A DNA stretch of 64,000 nt, from positions 42,923 through 106,922 of the forward strand of contig DAORDH010000019.1 in NCBI GenBank assembly GCA_035345875.1, read 5' to 3'. This document shows, one piece after another, positions 17,712-26,715 of the stretch. The translations under genes were made by a program, and so were the position numbers. The notes under the pieces are model-generated. The model did not search any database. It saw only the letters and a program-made list of their open reading frames with translations, and had not been told where the DNA came from. This DNA comes from UBA2033 sp035345875 (lineage in GTDB: Bacteria > Spirochaetota > Leptospiria > Leptospirales > Leptospiraceae). Within the stretch, counting starts at the first letter, position 1; each line of letters begins with the position of its first letter.

Positions 17712-19184
17712 TTATGCGTGAGATGTTTTAAACTGAGTGTCTATTTTTTCTAGATACTTGGTAAATACTGCTTCATTGTCTAACTTAAAGTTTTTAAGTA
17801 TTTCCTGATTGATAGTAAAGAAGTTCGCTCTTCCATCTAACGCATCAAGCATCATATTTGCTAGATATACAATCTCTAACAAATCTCTATGCTCTGCTGG
17901 TGCCAAAAATGGTCTATGGTGAAATTCAACTATATGAACTAAGTCATCAGGGAAAGACCATTTTTTAAGTAAACGGGCTCCAATATCAGCATGACTAATT
18001 CCAAAAGTAAACTCCTCAATTAGAACAGAACTATCCTTCTCTTGAATCTGAAGATTTGTCATTTTTTCAACGACTTTTTTATCGAGTGATAGAATAATTA
18101 ACTTACCAATATCATGAAGAAGACCACCTGTCGCTGCTAAGTCTGAAATTTTATGTTTAGAATTATCTACTGCAATTACTTTTGCAAAGAAACTACATTT
18201 AGCACAATGATCCCATATCTTTTGCACTTTGTCATAACGATTTCCCATGATCTTTCGAACTCCAGAAACATATAACATATTCTTGATGTTCTTAAGACCA
18301 ACGACCTTAACTGCAGATAAAACAGTATTCGCCTTATTTCTAGTGATAAAAAGAGAAGAATTGGAAAGCTTTAATAGATCTGCACTTAAAACAGCATCTT
18401 TTTCAATTTCGGCTGTTAAAATATTTATATCAGTGTCTGGTTTATTACAAAGATTAATAATTTTGCTCACACTTTGTGGAAGCGGTGGAAGTCCATCAAT
18501 TTCATTTAAGATTTGTTCATTGAATTTGCTATTTGTAACAATAGGTATGACTTTTCCTGGAATTGTAAAATGTGCGATAGTCTTATCACTTTGAAATTCA
18601 ATATTAAAGTTTTCTCTTCCAATCCCAGAATTCTTTAAAAGAATCTGTGTAAGAATCAATCCTAAACCCGCACTCTCAGTGGAGTCAGACATATCCATAA
18701 ACGCATCCGATAGGTCATTGTATTTTTTTGCTGCTTCAATGCGTTTGTGAATCCTCTGCTGCTCTTCTGGAAGCACAGGTGCATTATTTTCAGCTTTAAT
18801 ATAAAGTGTATTATCTTTAATTTTTGCTTCGAACTGTATGTAAAATTCAGATTTGTCTAGGAAATCTTGCTGTTCATTCCATTTCATGGTCACTTCTTCT
18901 GCGAAAACAGCCATCCCTTTTTGATAGTCATCTGGATTGGATATATCTAGCGATTCACGTATAAAATAGAGTCTTTTTGCATTTGCCTTGCTGGCATTGT
19001 ATAATATTTCCTTAAGAACAGTAAAAGAAACTTCTAATAAGAATAATTGATCGAAATATGCCAATATATGGATGAACAAAACATGAAATTCTTGTAATAT
19101 CTTGTCGTTAGTATATTTAAATCGTACGGAAACAGGTTGTCCTTTTATTAGCTTAGAAACTATATCGTTTATATCTAAAAGCAT
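17712..19184 (-). CDS. GHKL ATPase-like / HDOD signalling protein
   Basis: 490 aa, cytosolic. The N-terminal half (about 1-215) looks like a histidine-kinase-type ATPase fold: an N box in LKEILYNASKANAKR, and AGLGLILTQILLKNSG matching the G2 box. No phospho-accepting His domain is seen. The C-terminal half (about 225-485) is an HDOD domain, with GLPPLPQSVSKI, and a retained HD-type GGLLHDIGKLIILS. HDOD proteins are regulatory modules of c-di-GMP and chemosensory networks. The fusion of an anti-sigma-like ATPase to HDOD is unusual outside spirochaetes. Confidence 0.78.
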   Translation of the reverse strand: MLLDINDIVSKLIKGQPVSVRFKYTNDKILQEFHVLFIHILAYFDQLFLLEVSFTVLKEILYNASKANAKRLYFIRESLDISNPDDYQKGMAVFAEEVTMKWNEQQDFLDKSEFYIQFEAKIKDNTLYIKAENNAPVLPEEQQRIHKRIEAAKKYNDLSDAFMDMSDSTESAGLGLILTQILLKNSGIGRENFNIEFQSDKTIAHFTIPGKVIPIVTNSKFNEQILNEIDGLPPLPQSVSKIINLCNKPDTDINILTAEIEKDAVLSADLLKLSNSSLFITRNKANTVLSAVKVVGLKNIKNMLYVSGVRKIMGNRYDKVQKIWDHCAKCSFFAKVIAVDNSKHKISDLAATGGLLHDIGKLIILSLDKKVVEKMTNLQIQEKDSSVLIEEFTFGISHADIGARLLKKWSFPDDLVHIVEFHHRPFLAPAEHRDLLEIVYLANMMLDALDGRANFFTINQEILKNFKLDNEAVFTKYLEKIDTQFKTSHA

Positions 19185-19328
19185 CGTATGTCCCTTGTAC
19201 TAAGAACAGTAAGTTATTGCAAGATTTTTTATTGAAACTAAATGATTTCAAGAGATTTAATTTTTACAAATTTTAATGCTATTTTGTCCTACCCTTTGCC
19301 TAAACTGAATTCAGTGAGGTGAAAGAAA

Positions 19329-19559
19329 ATGATAAACAAAGTTGCGAAACAAGGCTATAAATCATTCGAAGATACTCCAGAATTGCAGGAGGACAATTTT
19401 CAAAATTTAGAATCAATGGTAGAATCCCTTCTTTCATCCATGAATCAAAAGAAGAGCGATAAAAAAAAGAAGCAAACAACTCCAAAAAATTGGAAAAAAT
19501 CAAAAAAGAAAAAAAGATCGGAAGAAATTGGGATCATTGAACTTCCATTTACTTTCTAA
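19329..19559 (+). CDS. Small basic cytosolic protein, unknown
   Basis: 76 aa. An acidic/neutral N-terminal half followed by a run of Lys/Ser/Trp residues (about 45-65) and a short hydrophobic tail IIELPFTF. GAGGTGAAAG ribosome site before the ATG, and a strong hairpin just after the stop, both of which support a real gene. No family recognised; the Lys-rich part suggests RNA or DNA contact but nothing more can be said. Confidence 0.6.
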   Translation: MINKVAKQGYKSFEDTPELQEDNFQNLESMVESLLSSMNQKKSDKKKKQTTPKNWKKSKKKKRSEEIGIIELPFTF

Positions 19560-19567
19560 TATATTGA

Positions 19568-19600
19568 AAGCAAGTTGAACACGGACAATTCAACTTGCTT
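19568..19600 (+). terminator. Hairpin between convergent genes
   Basis: Perfect 12-bp stem (AAGCAAGTTGAA / TTCAACTTGCTT) with a nine-base loop, nine bases after the stop of the small basic protein gene and before the end of the convergent glycosyltransferase gene. No long T run on either side, but placement between two 3' ends makes a bidirectional terminator the best reading. Confidence 0.65.
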
Positions 19601-19648
19601 CTTCAAAATCACCAGAAAATGGTGCTCATTTCCAAATCAAAGTATCTC

Positions 19649-21274
19649 TTATTTTTTTTCCGTTTTTCCACTCTCATTTAGCACATATAAATCATAATTT
19701 ACATTATTGATTTCTTTAATTTCTTTTTCCAAGGTATAATTCTTTAAAAAATCTCCTAACTCTGGGAATGTTTGAAATAAATCTTTTTTAACTCGAAAAG
19801 TCCCTTCTCGATTTAAAACAATTATATCAGGTTTATTTTTTTGCAGACTTTGCATCATATCTTTTTTGTATTTATCCATAGCCGGATGCTCATTATAAAA
19901 AACATATGCTTCAGGATATCTGCTAGCGAGTATCATATCTTGATTCATAATCGCACTGAGAGAAACGGAATGATATGCTTCGAAAATTTGAATTTTTGTA
20001 GGTCTGTTTTTTACACTCTGATTCAAACTTTTAATCGCTTCTAATGTTTCCGTTTTAGGAAAATCTTTTTTACTTTGATTCCATTCATAATATAAATTTG
20101 TTCCTTTATAAAGGCGTAATGATCTAGCTTGTTGAAAAATAAGCGTTATGCATACCAAGAAAATTACAAAAGAAGCAATAATTTTTTTACCGCTCTCATT
20201 ATTTAGAGCTATTTGAAATAAATAATTTATTAAGAAGGTTACAATCAAAACACAAGCAAACCACATTGGGAAGAGATGATAAGCAAAACCTTTTGCTTGT
20301 ATTAAATAATTTAATAAACCAGTAATTAGTATAAAAAGTGGTCCAATATCCACTTTGCCTCTAAACAGTAAAAACAAATAAAATAAGATTATGCTTAAAT
20401 GAAATAATGATAAATGACCGTTATTCTGAAATTCAAAGATTGGTTCATTTAAAGGAATAAACCAATGGGAGAAAGAAAAAGTAAAAATATTTAATAAAAG
20501 CTGAGAAGGAGAAATAATCTCTAATGATAAAGATAAATCTCGAAAATAAGACAACCATTGATCAAACGCAACAAACATGATTCCTTTATAGAGAAATGGC
20601 AATAGTGTCATAAAAAGGATAATTAAAGAACCAAGGAAAATACTGATATAAAAAGTTAAGTTTTCTTTGATTGAAACCTTTCGCTCTTTTAAATCAATGA
20701 TGAAGAGAGATAACAAAATACATCCAAGCAATATGATTGCAGTAGGCTTTATTAAAACGGTAATTAGTATGTATATCCCAATTAAAAAACCATGTTTTAT
20801 TCTAGATTTTCCCTCCCTTATTTTATCATAAGAGATTAAACTTAAAATCCAGAAAGGCAACATCATTGTCTCTCTTTGCAAGGCTCCGAAGTTGGTTGCA
20901 TTTTCTTCTAACGTCAAACAAAGAGTAGCTCCGAAGAATGCAAATAGGGTTGGAATTTTTCTATTTAAATAAACAAATGTAGTTCCAGAAAATAAAATCA
21001 GCCAAGTAACATCAAAAAGACGAAATCCAAAGGAAGAATTACCAAATATTTTTAACGCGAACCAATTTATATATATGGTCATTGGTAAATTATAAGTTAA
21101 TACATCAGTATAAGGCCATGACCCCTTATCTAGAGACCATGCGAAAAACTTCATTAAGACCATATCAACACAGTATTCAATTGCCCAGTCTAAACTTTGA
21201 TATAAGAATCGCATAGATCTAATTGCGATGATTGCGATGGTAATCAAAATAAATATTGAGAGGCTTTTTTTCAT
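19649..21274 (-). CDS. GT-C (family 39-like) membrane glycosyltransferase
   Basis: 541 aa with about ten to eleven hydrophobic helices and a soluble C-terminal tail of about 130 residues. The first loop contains DWAIEYCVD and then YTDVLTYNLPMTIY, the arrangement seen in ArnT/PMT-type enzymes that use polyprenyl-phosphate sugars. Expected to transfer a sugar to a lipid or polymer on the outer face of the inner membrane. The family is inferred from topology and this loop, not from a full motif set, so the donor and acceptor are unknown. Confidence 0.7.
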   Translation of the reverse strand: MKKSLSIFILITIAIIAIRSMRFLYQSLDWAIEYCVDMVLMKFFAWSLDKGSWPYTDVLTYNLPMTIYINWFALKIFGNSSFGFRLFDVTWLILFSGTTFVYLNRKIPTLFAFFGATLCLTLEENATNFGALQRETMMLPFWILSLISYDKIREGKSRIKHGFLIGIYILITVLIKPTAIILLGCILLSLFIIDLKERKVSIKENLTFYISIFLGSLIILFMTLLPFLYKGIMFVAFDQWLSYFRDLSLSLEIISPSQLLLNIFTFSFSHWFIPLNEPIFEFQNNGHLSLFHLSIILFYLFLLFRGKVDIGPLFILITGLLNYLIQAKGFAYHLFPMWFACVLIVTFLINYLFQIALNNESGKKIIASFVIFLVCITLIFQQARSLRLYKGTNLYYEWNQSKKDFPKTETLEAIKSLNQSVKNRPTKIQIFEAYHSVSLSAIMNQDMILASRYPEAYVFYNEHPAMDKYKKDMMQSLQKNKPDIIVLNREGTFRVKKDLFQTFPELGDFLKNYTLEKEIKEINNVNYDLYVLNESGKTEKK

Positions 21275-21348
21275 TATTGAATAAGATAATTACAATTTAT
21301 ATTTTATATGCTAGTGTTTATGAATCAATATTTACTTGACCTGATTGA

Positions 21349-22893
21349 ATGCAAATGAAAAATATTGAAACAATGTCTCCTCGTATTTATGTATCTTTTT
21401 ATTTTTCATTGATGATACATTTATCTCTAATCCTACTATTCTTTTTTCCTTTTAGTCACTCCTTAGAACTTTTTTGCGGCATTGATGAAGTAATGATTAT
21501 TCCAGAAGAGAAAAATAGTTGGGAAACAATGCTTTCAATCGATTTTTCTCTAGAGGATGGAGATTCCAAAAATGAGGACAAAGGTGATGCTGGTAGTATT
21601 GTTTCCAATCAGAAACCCAAAGACAATGAGTCTTCCGATGAAAAAGAGGGGACGAATTCAGACTTTAGCACAGAGTCCCTAGAAAAAAAAGGGTGGAAAG
21701 ACCTAGTTCAAAGACTAAAAGACACAAAGGGATTACGCGCAAATTTCAAAGAAGATTTCAATAATGTAATTAAAGATGGGACTGTAGCAGATAGCTACAT
21801 ACACAGAGAAAGATTTTATGAAGATATTATCGTAAAAGAGGTGTATCCAACTGTTCATTCTATAGAGAAGCCATTTCGGGAGGATATTAAAAATGCACCT
21901 GAAGATCTTTCAAAACATGAAGAACGAAATGATATAATAGATAAATTTAGAAATGAAATAGTTGATGAACCAGATACAATTATTGCATCCATAAATAAAA
22001 AATCTGACAAAGTCACAAAATCTCCGTTAAAAATGTCAGAACAAGAAAGAAATAAATACTTTGACAATTCTTTGACTCTGCCTAAAGAAGAACAACTATC
22101 TGACTTTATCGAAAGATATCTGGGATATGATCCGGATAATGGCGATTTGCCGCTTATGTTTAGAGAATTGTATTATAAAAACCTACAAAGACTCGCTTAT
22201 ACATTTAGTTCTGATTCTAGTTACTTCTCAATCGATTACCTCCAAGAGAATCTCAACAAAGAAGATTATCTCAAGAATGCAATGAATCTTGTTTCTGAGC
22301 TAAAAGGAACAAAGACCGCAACAGAAATACTCTTCACACTTGAAAATATTTATGAGATTCAAGGAAATGCTCTTCAGCATTTTTTTATTAGTCAGGAAAA
22401 TTTAAAAAACCTAACTCCCGAACAAAAAAAATTAATTCGATTTGAAACACTCAGACAATTTGTAAATCGATATGCGCCAGTTATAAAAGATAAGAAGTTT
22501 AACAACCATCAAGATGCACTCGCTCTTTATTTCAAAAAGAAATTAGAAATAATGGACTACATTCTCACAACAACACCAAATCATTATAGAAAATCAGATG
22601 CTCTTTTTGAAAAAGGAAGAATTTATTGGGATTTGGGAATGAGAACAAATAATATAAAAGAAAGGAAGGAAGCTGTAAAAGTGTGGAGCCAAATTGACGT
22701 CACCCCAAATACAGGAGACTTCTTGAATAAAGACTTTTTTGCACAAATATCACCGTTTATACAAGAATGGAAAGTTTCCAACTCCGCACAATCTCAATTA
22801 CAAATTGATTCTCTTCTAGCAGGTCGTTTAATACCCAGCCTCATGGATAAGAAAAAAAGAGAAGAACAATTGCTTTGGAAGAAAAAAAACTAA
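21349..22893 (+). CDS. Single-pass membrane protein with large helical periplasmic region, unknown
   Basis: 514 aa. One hydrophobic segment at about 14-36 (YVSFYFSLMIHLSLILLFFF), then an acidic, Ser/Asp/Glu-rich linker to about residue 130 and a mainly helical remainder to the end with TPR-like spacing in the last 200 residues. The N-terminus resembles TonB-type anchors but no TonB C-terminal domain is visible. Two ATGs at 21349 and 21355 are possible starts and neither has a good ribosome site. No family recognised. Convergent, overlapping by four bases, with the septoil-knot-like gene. Confidence 0.7.
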   Translation: MQMKNIETMSPRIYVSFYFSLMIHLSLILLFFFPFSHSLELFCGIDEVMIIPEEKNSWETMLSIDFSLEDGDSKNEDKGDAGSIVSNQKPKDNESSDEKEGTNSDFSTESLEKKGWKDLVQRLKDTKGLRANFKEDFNNVIKDGTVADSYIHRERFYEDIIVKEVYPTVHSIEKPFREDIKNAPEDLSKHEERNDIIDKFRNEIVDEPDTIIASINKKSDKVTKSPLKMSEQERNKYFDNSLTLPKEEQLSDFIERYLGYDPDNGDLPLMFRELYYKNLQRLAYTFSSDSSYFSIDYLQENLNKEDYLKNAMNLVSELKGTKTATEILFTLENIYEIQGNALQHFFISQENLKNLTPEQKKLIRFETLRQFVNRYAPVIKDKKFNNHQDALALYFKKKLEIMDYILTTTPNHYRKSDALFEKGRIYWDLGMRTNNIKERKEAVKVWSQIDVTPNTGDFLNKDFFAQISPFIQEWKVSNSAQSQLQIDSLLAGRLIPSLMDKKKREEQLLWKKKN

Positions 22894-23201
22894 GGTAGAC
22901 CCGGAAAGGAACTTTCATATTTTATTTTTATATCAGGAAAAGAATTTACAAATTGAATTTTAAAATCGGGAAAAGAGTTTACCGCTTGCCACTTTCCACA
23001 AGAACTTGGAAAAGAATTTACCATTTGAACCTTTAAATCTGGGAAAGATTCCACAACCTGAACTTTTATATCAGGGAAAGAGTTTACAATTTGAATTTTA
23101 CCATATAGTTTAATCCCATTAAATGTGCATTGACTATCTACATTTCCAGCACTGATAGGAAACCATATCAATAAAACTAATATAAATATTTTCTTTTTCA
23201 T
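22890..23201 (-). CDS. Exported repeat protein, probable 7(1) septoil knot domain protein
   Basis: 103 aa with a signal peptide (about 1-19), then an 11-residue repeat of the form VNSFPDIKVQV present five times (39-49, 50-60, a 13-residue version 61-73, 74-84, 85-95) and a final partial SSFPGLP. Two cysteines, C25 and C68, could form a disulfide. The repeat pattern and overall length match, from memory, the family named for a predicted seven-crossing knotted beta fold. AGGAG lies before the ATG. No catalytic residues are evident. If the family name is wrong it is still a secreted beta-repeat protein. Confidence 0.72.
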   Translation of the reverse strand: MKKKIFILVLLIWFPISAGNVDSQCTFNGIKLYGKIQIVNSFPDIKVQVVESFPDLKVQMVNSFPSSCGKWQAVNSFPDFKIQFVNSFPDIKIKYESSFPGLP

Positions 23202-23257
23202 GATAAACTCCTATTTAGATTCTATGATTTTTCCATAATTAGTTCGATAATTATTAT

Positions 23258-23803
23258 GTGTCAAGAGTCTTTGTAAATAAACTTCTATCAATATTGCTAG
23301 TATCTTATTTATTTAACTTTGGTTTATTCTCCCAAGCCGCTTCAGATAATTATGTCGAAGTATTCAAAGGACAGAGAGTTCAACAGGGAGAACTTTTTTA
23401 CAATAAAGCATTGGACTTTTATAAAGACTCAAACTATAAAGCATGTATTGATAAACTAAACGAATTTCTTTTTCTTTTTCCTGGGCATCCGGCAACTCTT
23501 AAATCCTTAAAACTTTTAAGTCTTACTTATAAAAAAAGAGATCTAATTGATGAATCAATCCGAACAGATTTACTCATTTATAAAGAAAACCCAACTACAG
23601 AGGATGGTTTAACATCCTATTTAGATGCAGGGAAGAAACTTCTTATGATAGGCAGAGCGAAAGAAGGTAAAAATATACTAGAGAATATCAAAAATCAATT
23701 ATATTCTAGTAAAATAGCAAAAGATGCGGAAATAGAATTAAAGCAAAATAAGATTTTAGAAGAGAATGGATTCCAAATTAAAGAAGAAATGAGTAAAGAT
23801 TGA
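23258..23803 (+). CDS. Exported TPR-like protein
   Basis: 181 aa. Signal peptide at about 1-27 (LLSILLVSYLFNFGLFSQA), then helical pairs with TPR spacing: GELFYNKALDFYKDSNYKAC and HPATLKSLKLLSLTY. Starts with GTG at 23258; an overlapping ATG two bases earlier is in another frame. The ribosome site is weak. Probably a periplasmic scaffold or an outer-membrane-assembly type lipoprotein lacking the lipid Cys. Function unknown. Confidence 0.72.
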   Translation: MSRVFVNKLLSILLVSYLFNFGLFSQAASDNYVEVFKGQRVQQGELFYNKALDFYKDSNYKACIDKLNEFLFLFPGHPATLKSLKLLSLTYKKRDLIDESIRTDLLIYKENPTTEDGLTSYLDAGKKLLMIGRAKEGKNILENIKNQLYSSKIAKDAEIELKQNKILEENGFQIKEEMSKD

Positions 23804-23925
23804 AAATATTAAATCAAATTTCAAATAAAACATTGATTCTTAAATAAGGGTTATAATATTTGTAAAGAAAACATATTGTTTTTTTGTAGTTCTATGAATA
23901 ATTTTAAAATAAGAGTAACTTATTA

Positions 23926-25149
23926 ATGTCAGCACCTAGCTTTCAAATTGTTAACTATACCGCTAATTCATATATTATTGTCGAAGGCAAGAAAGAAGCG
24001 TATAACTTTTACATCGTTAGAGAAGGAAAAGTTAGCGTAGGACGTGAAAACCCGGTAGTAGGAGAAGATCCTAACCAAGTTGTGGGTCCTGGTGACTTTT
24101 TCGGGGTAGTTGCCGCTATGAGCCAACATCCGCAAATTGAGTCTGCTCGCGCGTTGACAAACGTTTCTCTTATATCTGTAAGCTATGATCAATTTGGCAC
24201 ACTGATTCAAAGAAATACACCTGTCGCAATGAAGATCATTCGTTACTTCTCTATGAAGTTACGACAATTCGATCAAACTATCACAAGACTATCATTCAGA
24301 AATACTGTTAGCGAAGATTTAAATCAGCTCTATAACATGGGTGAATACTATTTCAGCCAAGGTAATATTGAGCATGCGGTATACGCATATCAAAGTTATT
24401 TAAAATATTTACCAACTGGACAGTTTGTTCCACAAGTAAAAAAGAAATTAATGTCTCTAAATCAACCCTTAGCTCTTCCGCCTGTCGATGAAACAAAATT
24501 CAATCGTTCTTATGCAGACAATAAAGTGATTTTCTGCGAGCATGAGCCTGGTCGTGAGTTATATATTATTCAAAGCGGTAAAGTTAAGATTTCTAAAATC
24601 GTAAATAACAACGAAGTAATGTTAGCAGTTCTTCAAACAGGTGATATCTTTGGAGAAATGGCTATTCTAGATAACAAACCTAGATCCGCATCTGCAGTAG
24701 CATTTGGATATACGGATGTATTAGCAATTAATAAAGCAAACTTTGAGTCAATGGTTAAGGCACAACCACAATTAGCAAGTCGCCTTATCACAATTCTTTC
24801 CGAAAGAATTTGGATCGCTTACAAACAATTAGCAAACTTAATGATTAAGGATCCTCATGGGCGTATTGCAGATACACTTTTAACGTTAGCCGAAAAGAAC
24901 AGAGCTAAAATTGCTCCTAAATCATTCTATGACTTTGATATTACCGATAGAGACTTACTCAAGATGGTTGGATTGTCGGACAACCGAGACGAAAAGATAT
25001 TATACTCATTATTTGAAGCAAATAAATTCCTAAAAATTGATCAAGGTAGAGTCAAATGCTATGATCTTGCAGAACTAGAAAAACTAGTTCAATACTATCG
25101 CAAGAAAACAATCATGGACTCAAAGATAGCAAAAGAAAAAATTAGGTAA
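23926..25149 (+). CDS. Double cyclic-nucleotide-binding-domain protein with TPR linker
   Basis: 407 aa, cytosolic. First CNB domain at about 10-115; its phosphate cassette is altered (FFGVVAAMSQHPQIESARA). A TPR-like helical hairpin follows at about 130-165. The second CNB at about 180-300 has an intact cassette FGEMAILDNKPRSASA, with the Glu and Arg that hold the cyclic phosphate. The C-terminal 100 residues (GRIADTLLTLAEKN..., YDFDITDRDLLKMVGLS) are a winged-helix-like module. Six bases upstream of ppx/gppA, so likely co-transcribed. A class III adenylate cyclase at 29.8 kb could supply cAMP. Confidence 0.85.
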   Translation: MSAPSFQIVNYTANSYIIVEGKKEAYNFYIVREGKVSVGRENPVVGEDPNQVVGPGDFFGVVAAMSQHPQIESARALTNVSLISVSYDQFGTLIQRNTPVAMKIIRYFSMKLRQFDQTITRLSFRNTVSEDLNQLYNMGEYYFSQGNIEHAVYAYQSYLKYLPTGQFVPQVKKKLMSLNQPLALPPVDETKFNRSYADNKVIFCEHEPGRELYIIQSGKVKISKIVNNNEVMLAVLQTGDIFGEMAILDNKPRSASAVAFGYTDVLAINKANFESMVKAQPQLASRLITILSERIWIAYKQLANLMIKDPHGRIADTLLTLAEKNRAKIAPKSFYDFDITDRDLLKMVGLSDNRDEKILYSLFEANKFLKIDQGRVKCYDLAELEKLVQYYRKKTIMDSKIAKEKIR

Positions 25150-25155
25150 GTCAAT

Positions 25156-26715
25156 ATGCTAATGAAGAATTTAGCAGCAATTGACTTAGGAACTAACTCA
25201 TTTCATATCATCATAGTAAAAGTAAATCCCAATGGAACATTCGAATCCCTTGGTAAAGAAAAAGAATCTGTGCGATTGGGAAGTGGCGCAGGTCCAAATG
25301 AAGTAATTACTCCAGATGCAATCGAAAGAGGAATAAAATGTCTGAAACGATTCAAAGGACTTGCTGAAATTCAAAATGCTGAAATCCGATCTGTCGCAAC
25401 AAGTGCGCTTAGGGAAGCCAAAAATCGGGAAGTTTTTGTAGAAAAAGCTAGAAAAGAACTAAATCTAAACATTGAAGTCATAAGTGGATTCGAAGAGGCT
25501 CGATTAATTTATTTTGGCATTCTACAAGGTCTACCAGTCTTTGATAAAAAGATTATGCTTGTAGATATCGGTGGAGGAAGCACTGAAATCTTAGTCGGTC
25601 AGAGGGGAAATATCGAATTCGCACAAAGCCTTAAGATAGGTGCAATTCGCCTAACGGATAAATTTTTTGCCGGAGATCCTGACAATGAGTCTGACATCAA
25701 TCAATGCAAGCTTTATGTAGAAGGAATGATTGCGCCTTATAAGAGGGAAATCGAAAAGTTAGCGCCAGAAATAATTATTGGTTCATCAGGAACTATCCAA
25801 GCAATTGCTCAGATGGTTTTAGCAGAAGAAAATGAAGAGATGCCGCGTAGCATTAATAATTTCTCTTTCACAAATGACCAACTTGCAAAAGTTCGCTCCA
25901 TTTTAAATGCAGCAAACACATTAAAAAAGAGAACAAAAGTTCCAGGCTTAGATGTTAAAAGAGCTGATATCATTGTAGCCGGGAGCATTATCTTAGAACA
26001 AATATTCAAAACATTTAATATAAAATCAATGACGGTTTCCGAATATGCTCTAAGAGAGGGTATCATTTACGATACAATCAAGAAGAGAGAAGAAAGAGAC
26101 CATAAACAAGATTCAGAAAGTGCACTCGATAATATTCGATTAAAAGCGGTTAATACCTTATTTACCTCATTTCCATATGAGGCAGATCATGTAAGAAAAG
26201 TAACAGCTCTTTCTTTAAAAATATTTGATGATCTAAAATCTTTACATAAATGCACTGAAGATGAAAGAGAATATTTAGAAGCTGCTTCCCTACTCCATGA
26301 AATAGGTTTTGGGATTTCACATAGTTCTCATCATAAACATAGTTATTATATTATTCGAAATTCTGAATTAATGGTTGGTTTTAATTTTGATGAAATAGAA
26401 ATTATCGCGCTTATCGCACGATATCATAGAAAAAGTCCACCAAAACCAAAACATATTGAATTCAATAAATTAAACACAAACAATCAATTGATTGTAAAAA
26501 AATTATCAGCTATTCTTAGAATTGCAGATGCGTTAGACAGAAGTCATCAAGGGATTGCCGAAGAGGTTACTTGCGAATTACAAAACGAAGTTGTTGTATT
26601 CAAAGTGAAAGCAAAAAAAGACGTAGATCCCCATATAGATATTTGGTCTGCTCATCAAAAAAAGGATCTTTTTGAGGAGATCTACGGTAAGAAGTGTGCT
26701 TTTGTAGTAATTTAA
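25156..26715 (+). CDS. Ppx/GppA exopolyphosphatase / guanosine pentaphosphatase family
   Basis: 519 aa. ASKHA-fold phosphatase domain with AAIDLGTNSFHI near the N-terminus, SVATSALREAKN, VDIGGGSTEIL and GSSGTIQAIAQM, followed by a C-terminal HD-like domain (LLHEIGFGISHSSHHKHS, IADALDRSH). Degrades polyphosphate or converts pppGpp to ppGpp; the sequence does not discriminate. AGGTAAG ribosome site before the ATG. Placement six bases after the cNMP-binding protein suggests a shared message linking cyclic nucleotide and polyphosphate/stringent signalling, which is inference. Confidence 0.93.
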   Translation: MLMKNLAAIDLGTNSFHIIIVKVNPNGTFESLGKEKESVRLGSGAGPNEVITPDAIERGIKCLKRFKGLAEIQNAEIRSVATSALREAKNREVFVEKARKELNLNIEVISGFEEARLIYFGILQGLPVFDKKIMLVDIGGGSTEILVGQRGNIEFAQSLKIGAIRLTDKFFAGDPDNESDINQCKLYVEGMIAPYKREIEKLAPEIIIGSSGTIQAIAQMVLAEENEEMPRSINNFSFTNDQLAKVRSILNAANTLKKRTKVPGLDVKRADIIVAGSIILEQIFKTFNIKSMTVSEYALREGIIYDTIKKREERDHKQDSESALDNIRLKAVNTLFTSFPYEADHVRKVTALSLKIFDDLKSLHKCTEDEREYLEAASLLHEIGFGISHSSHHKHSYYIIRNSELMVGFNFDEIEIIALIARYHRKSPPKPKHIEFNKLNTNNQLIVKKLSAILRIADALDRSHQGIAEEVTCELQNEVVVFKVKAKKDVDPHIDIWSAHQKKDLFEEIYGKKCAFVVI

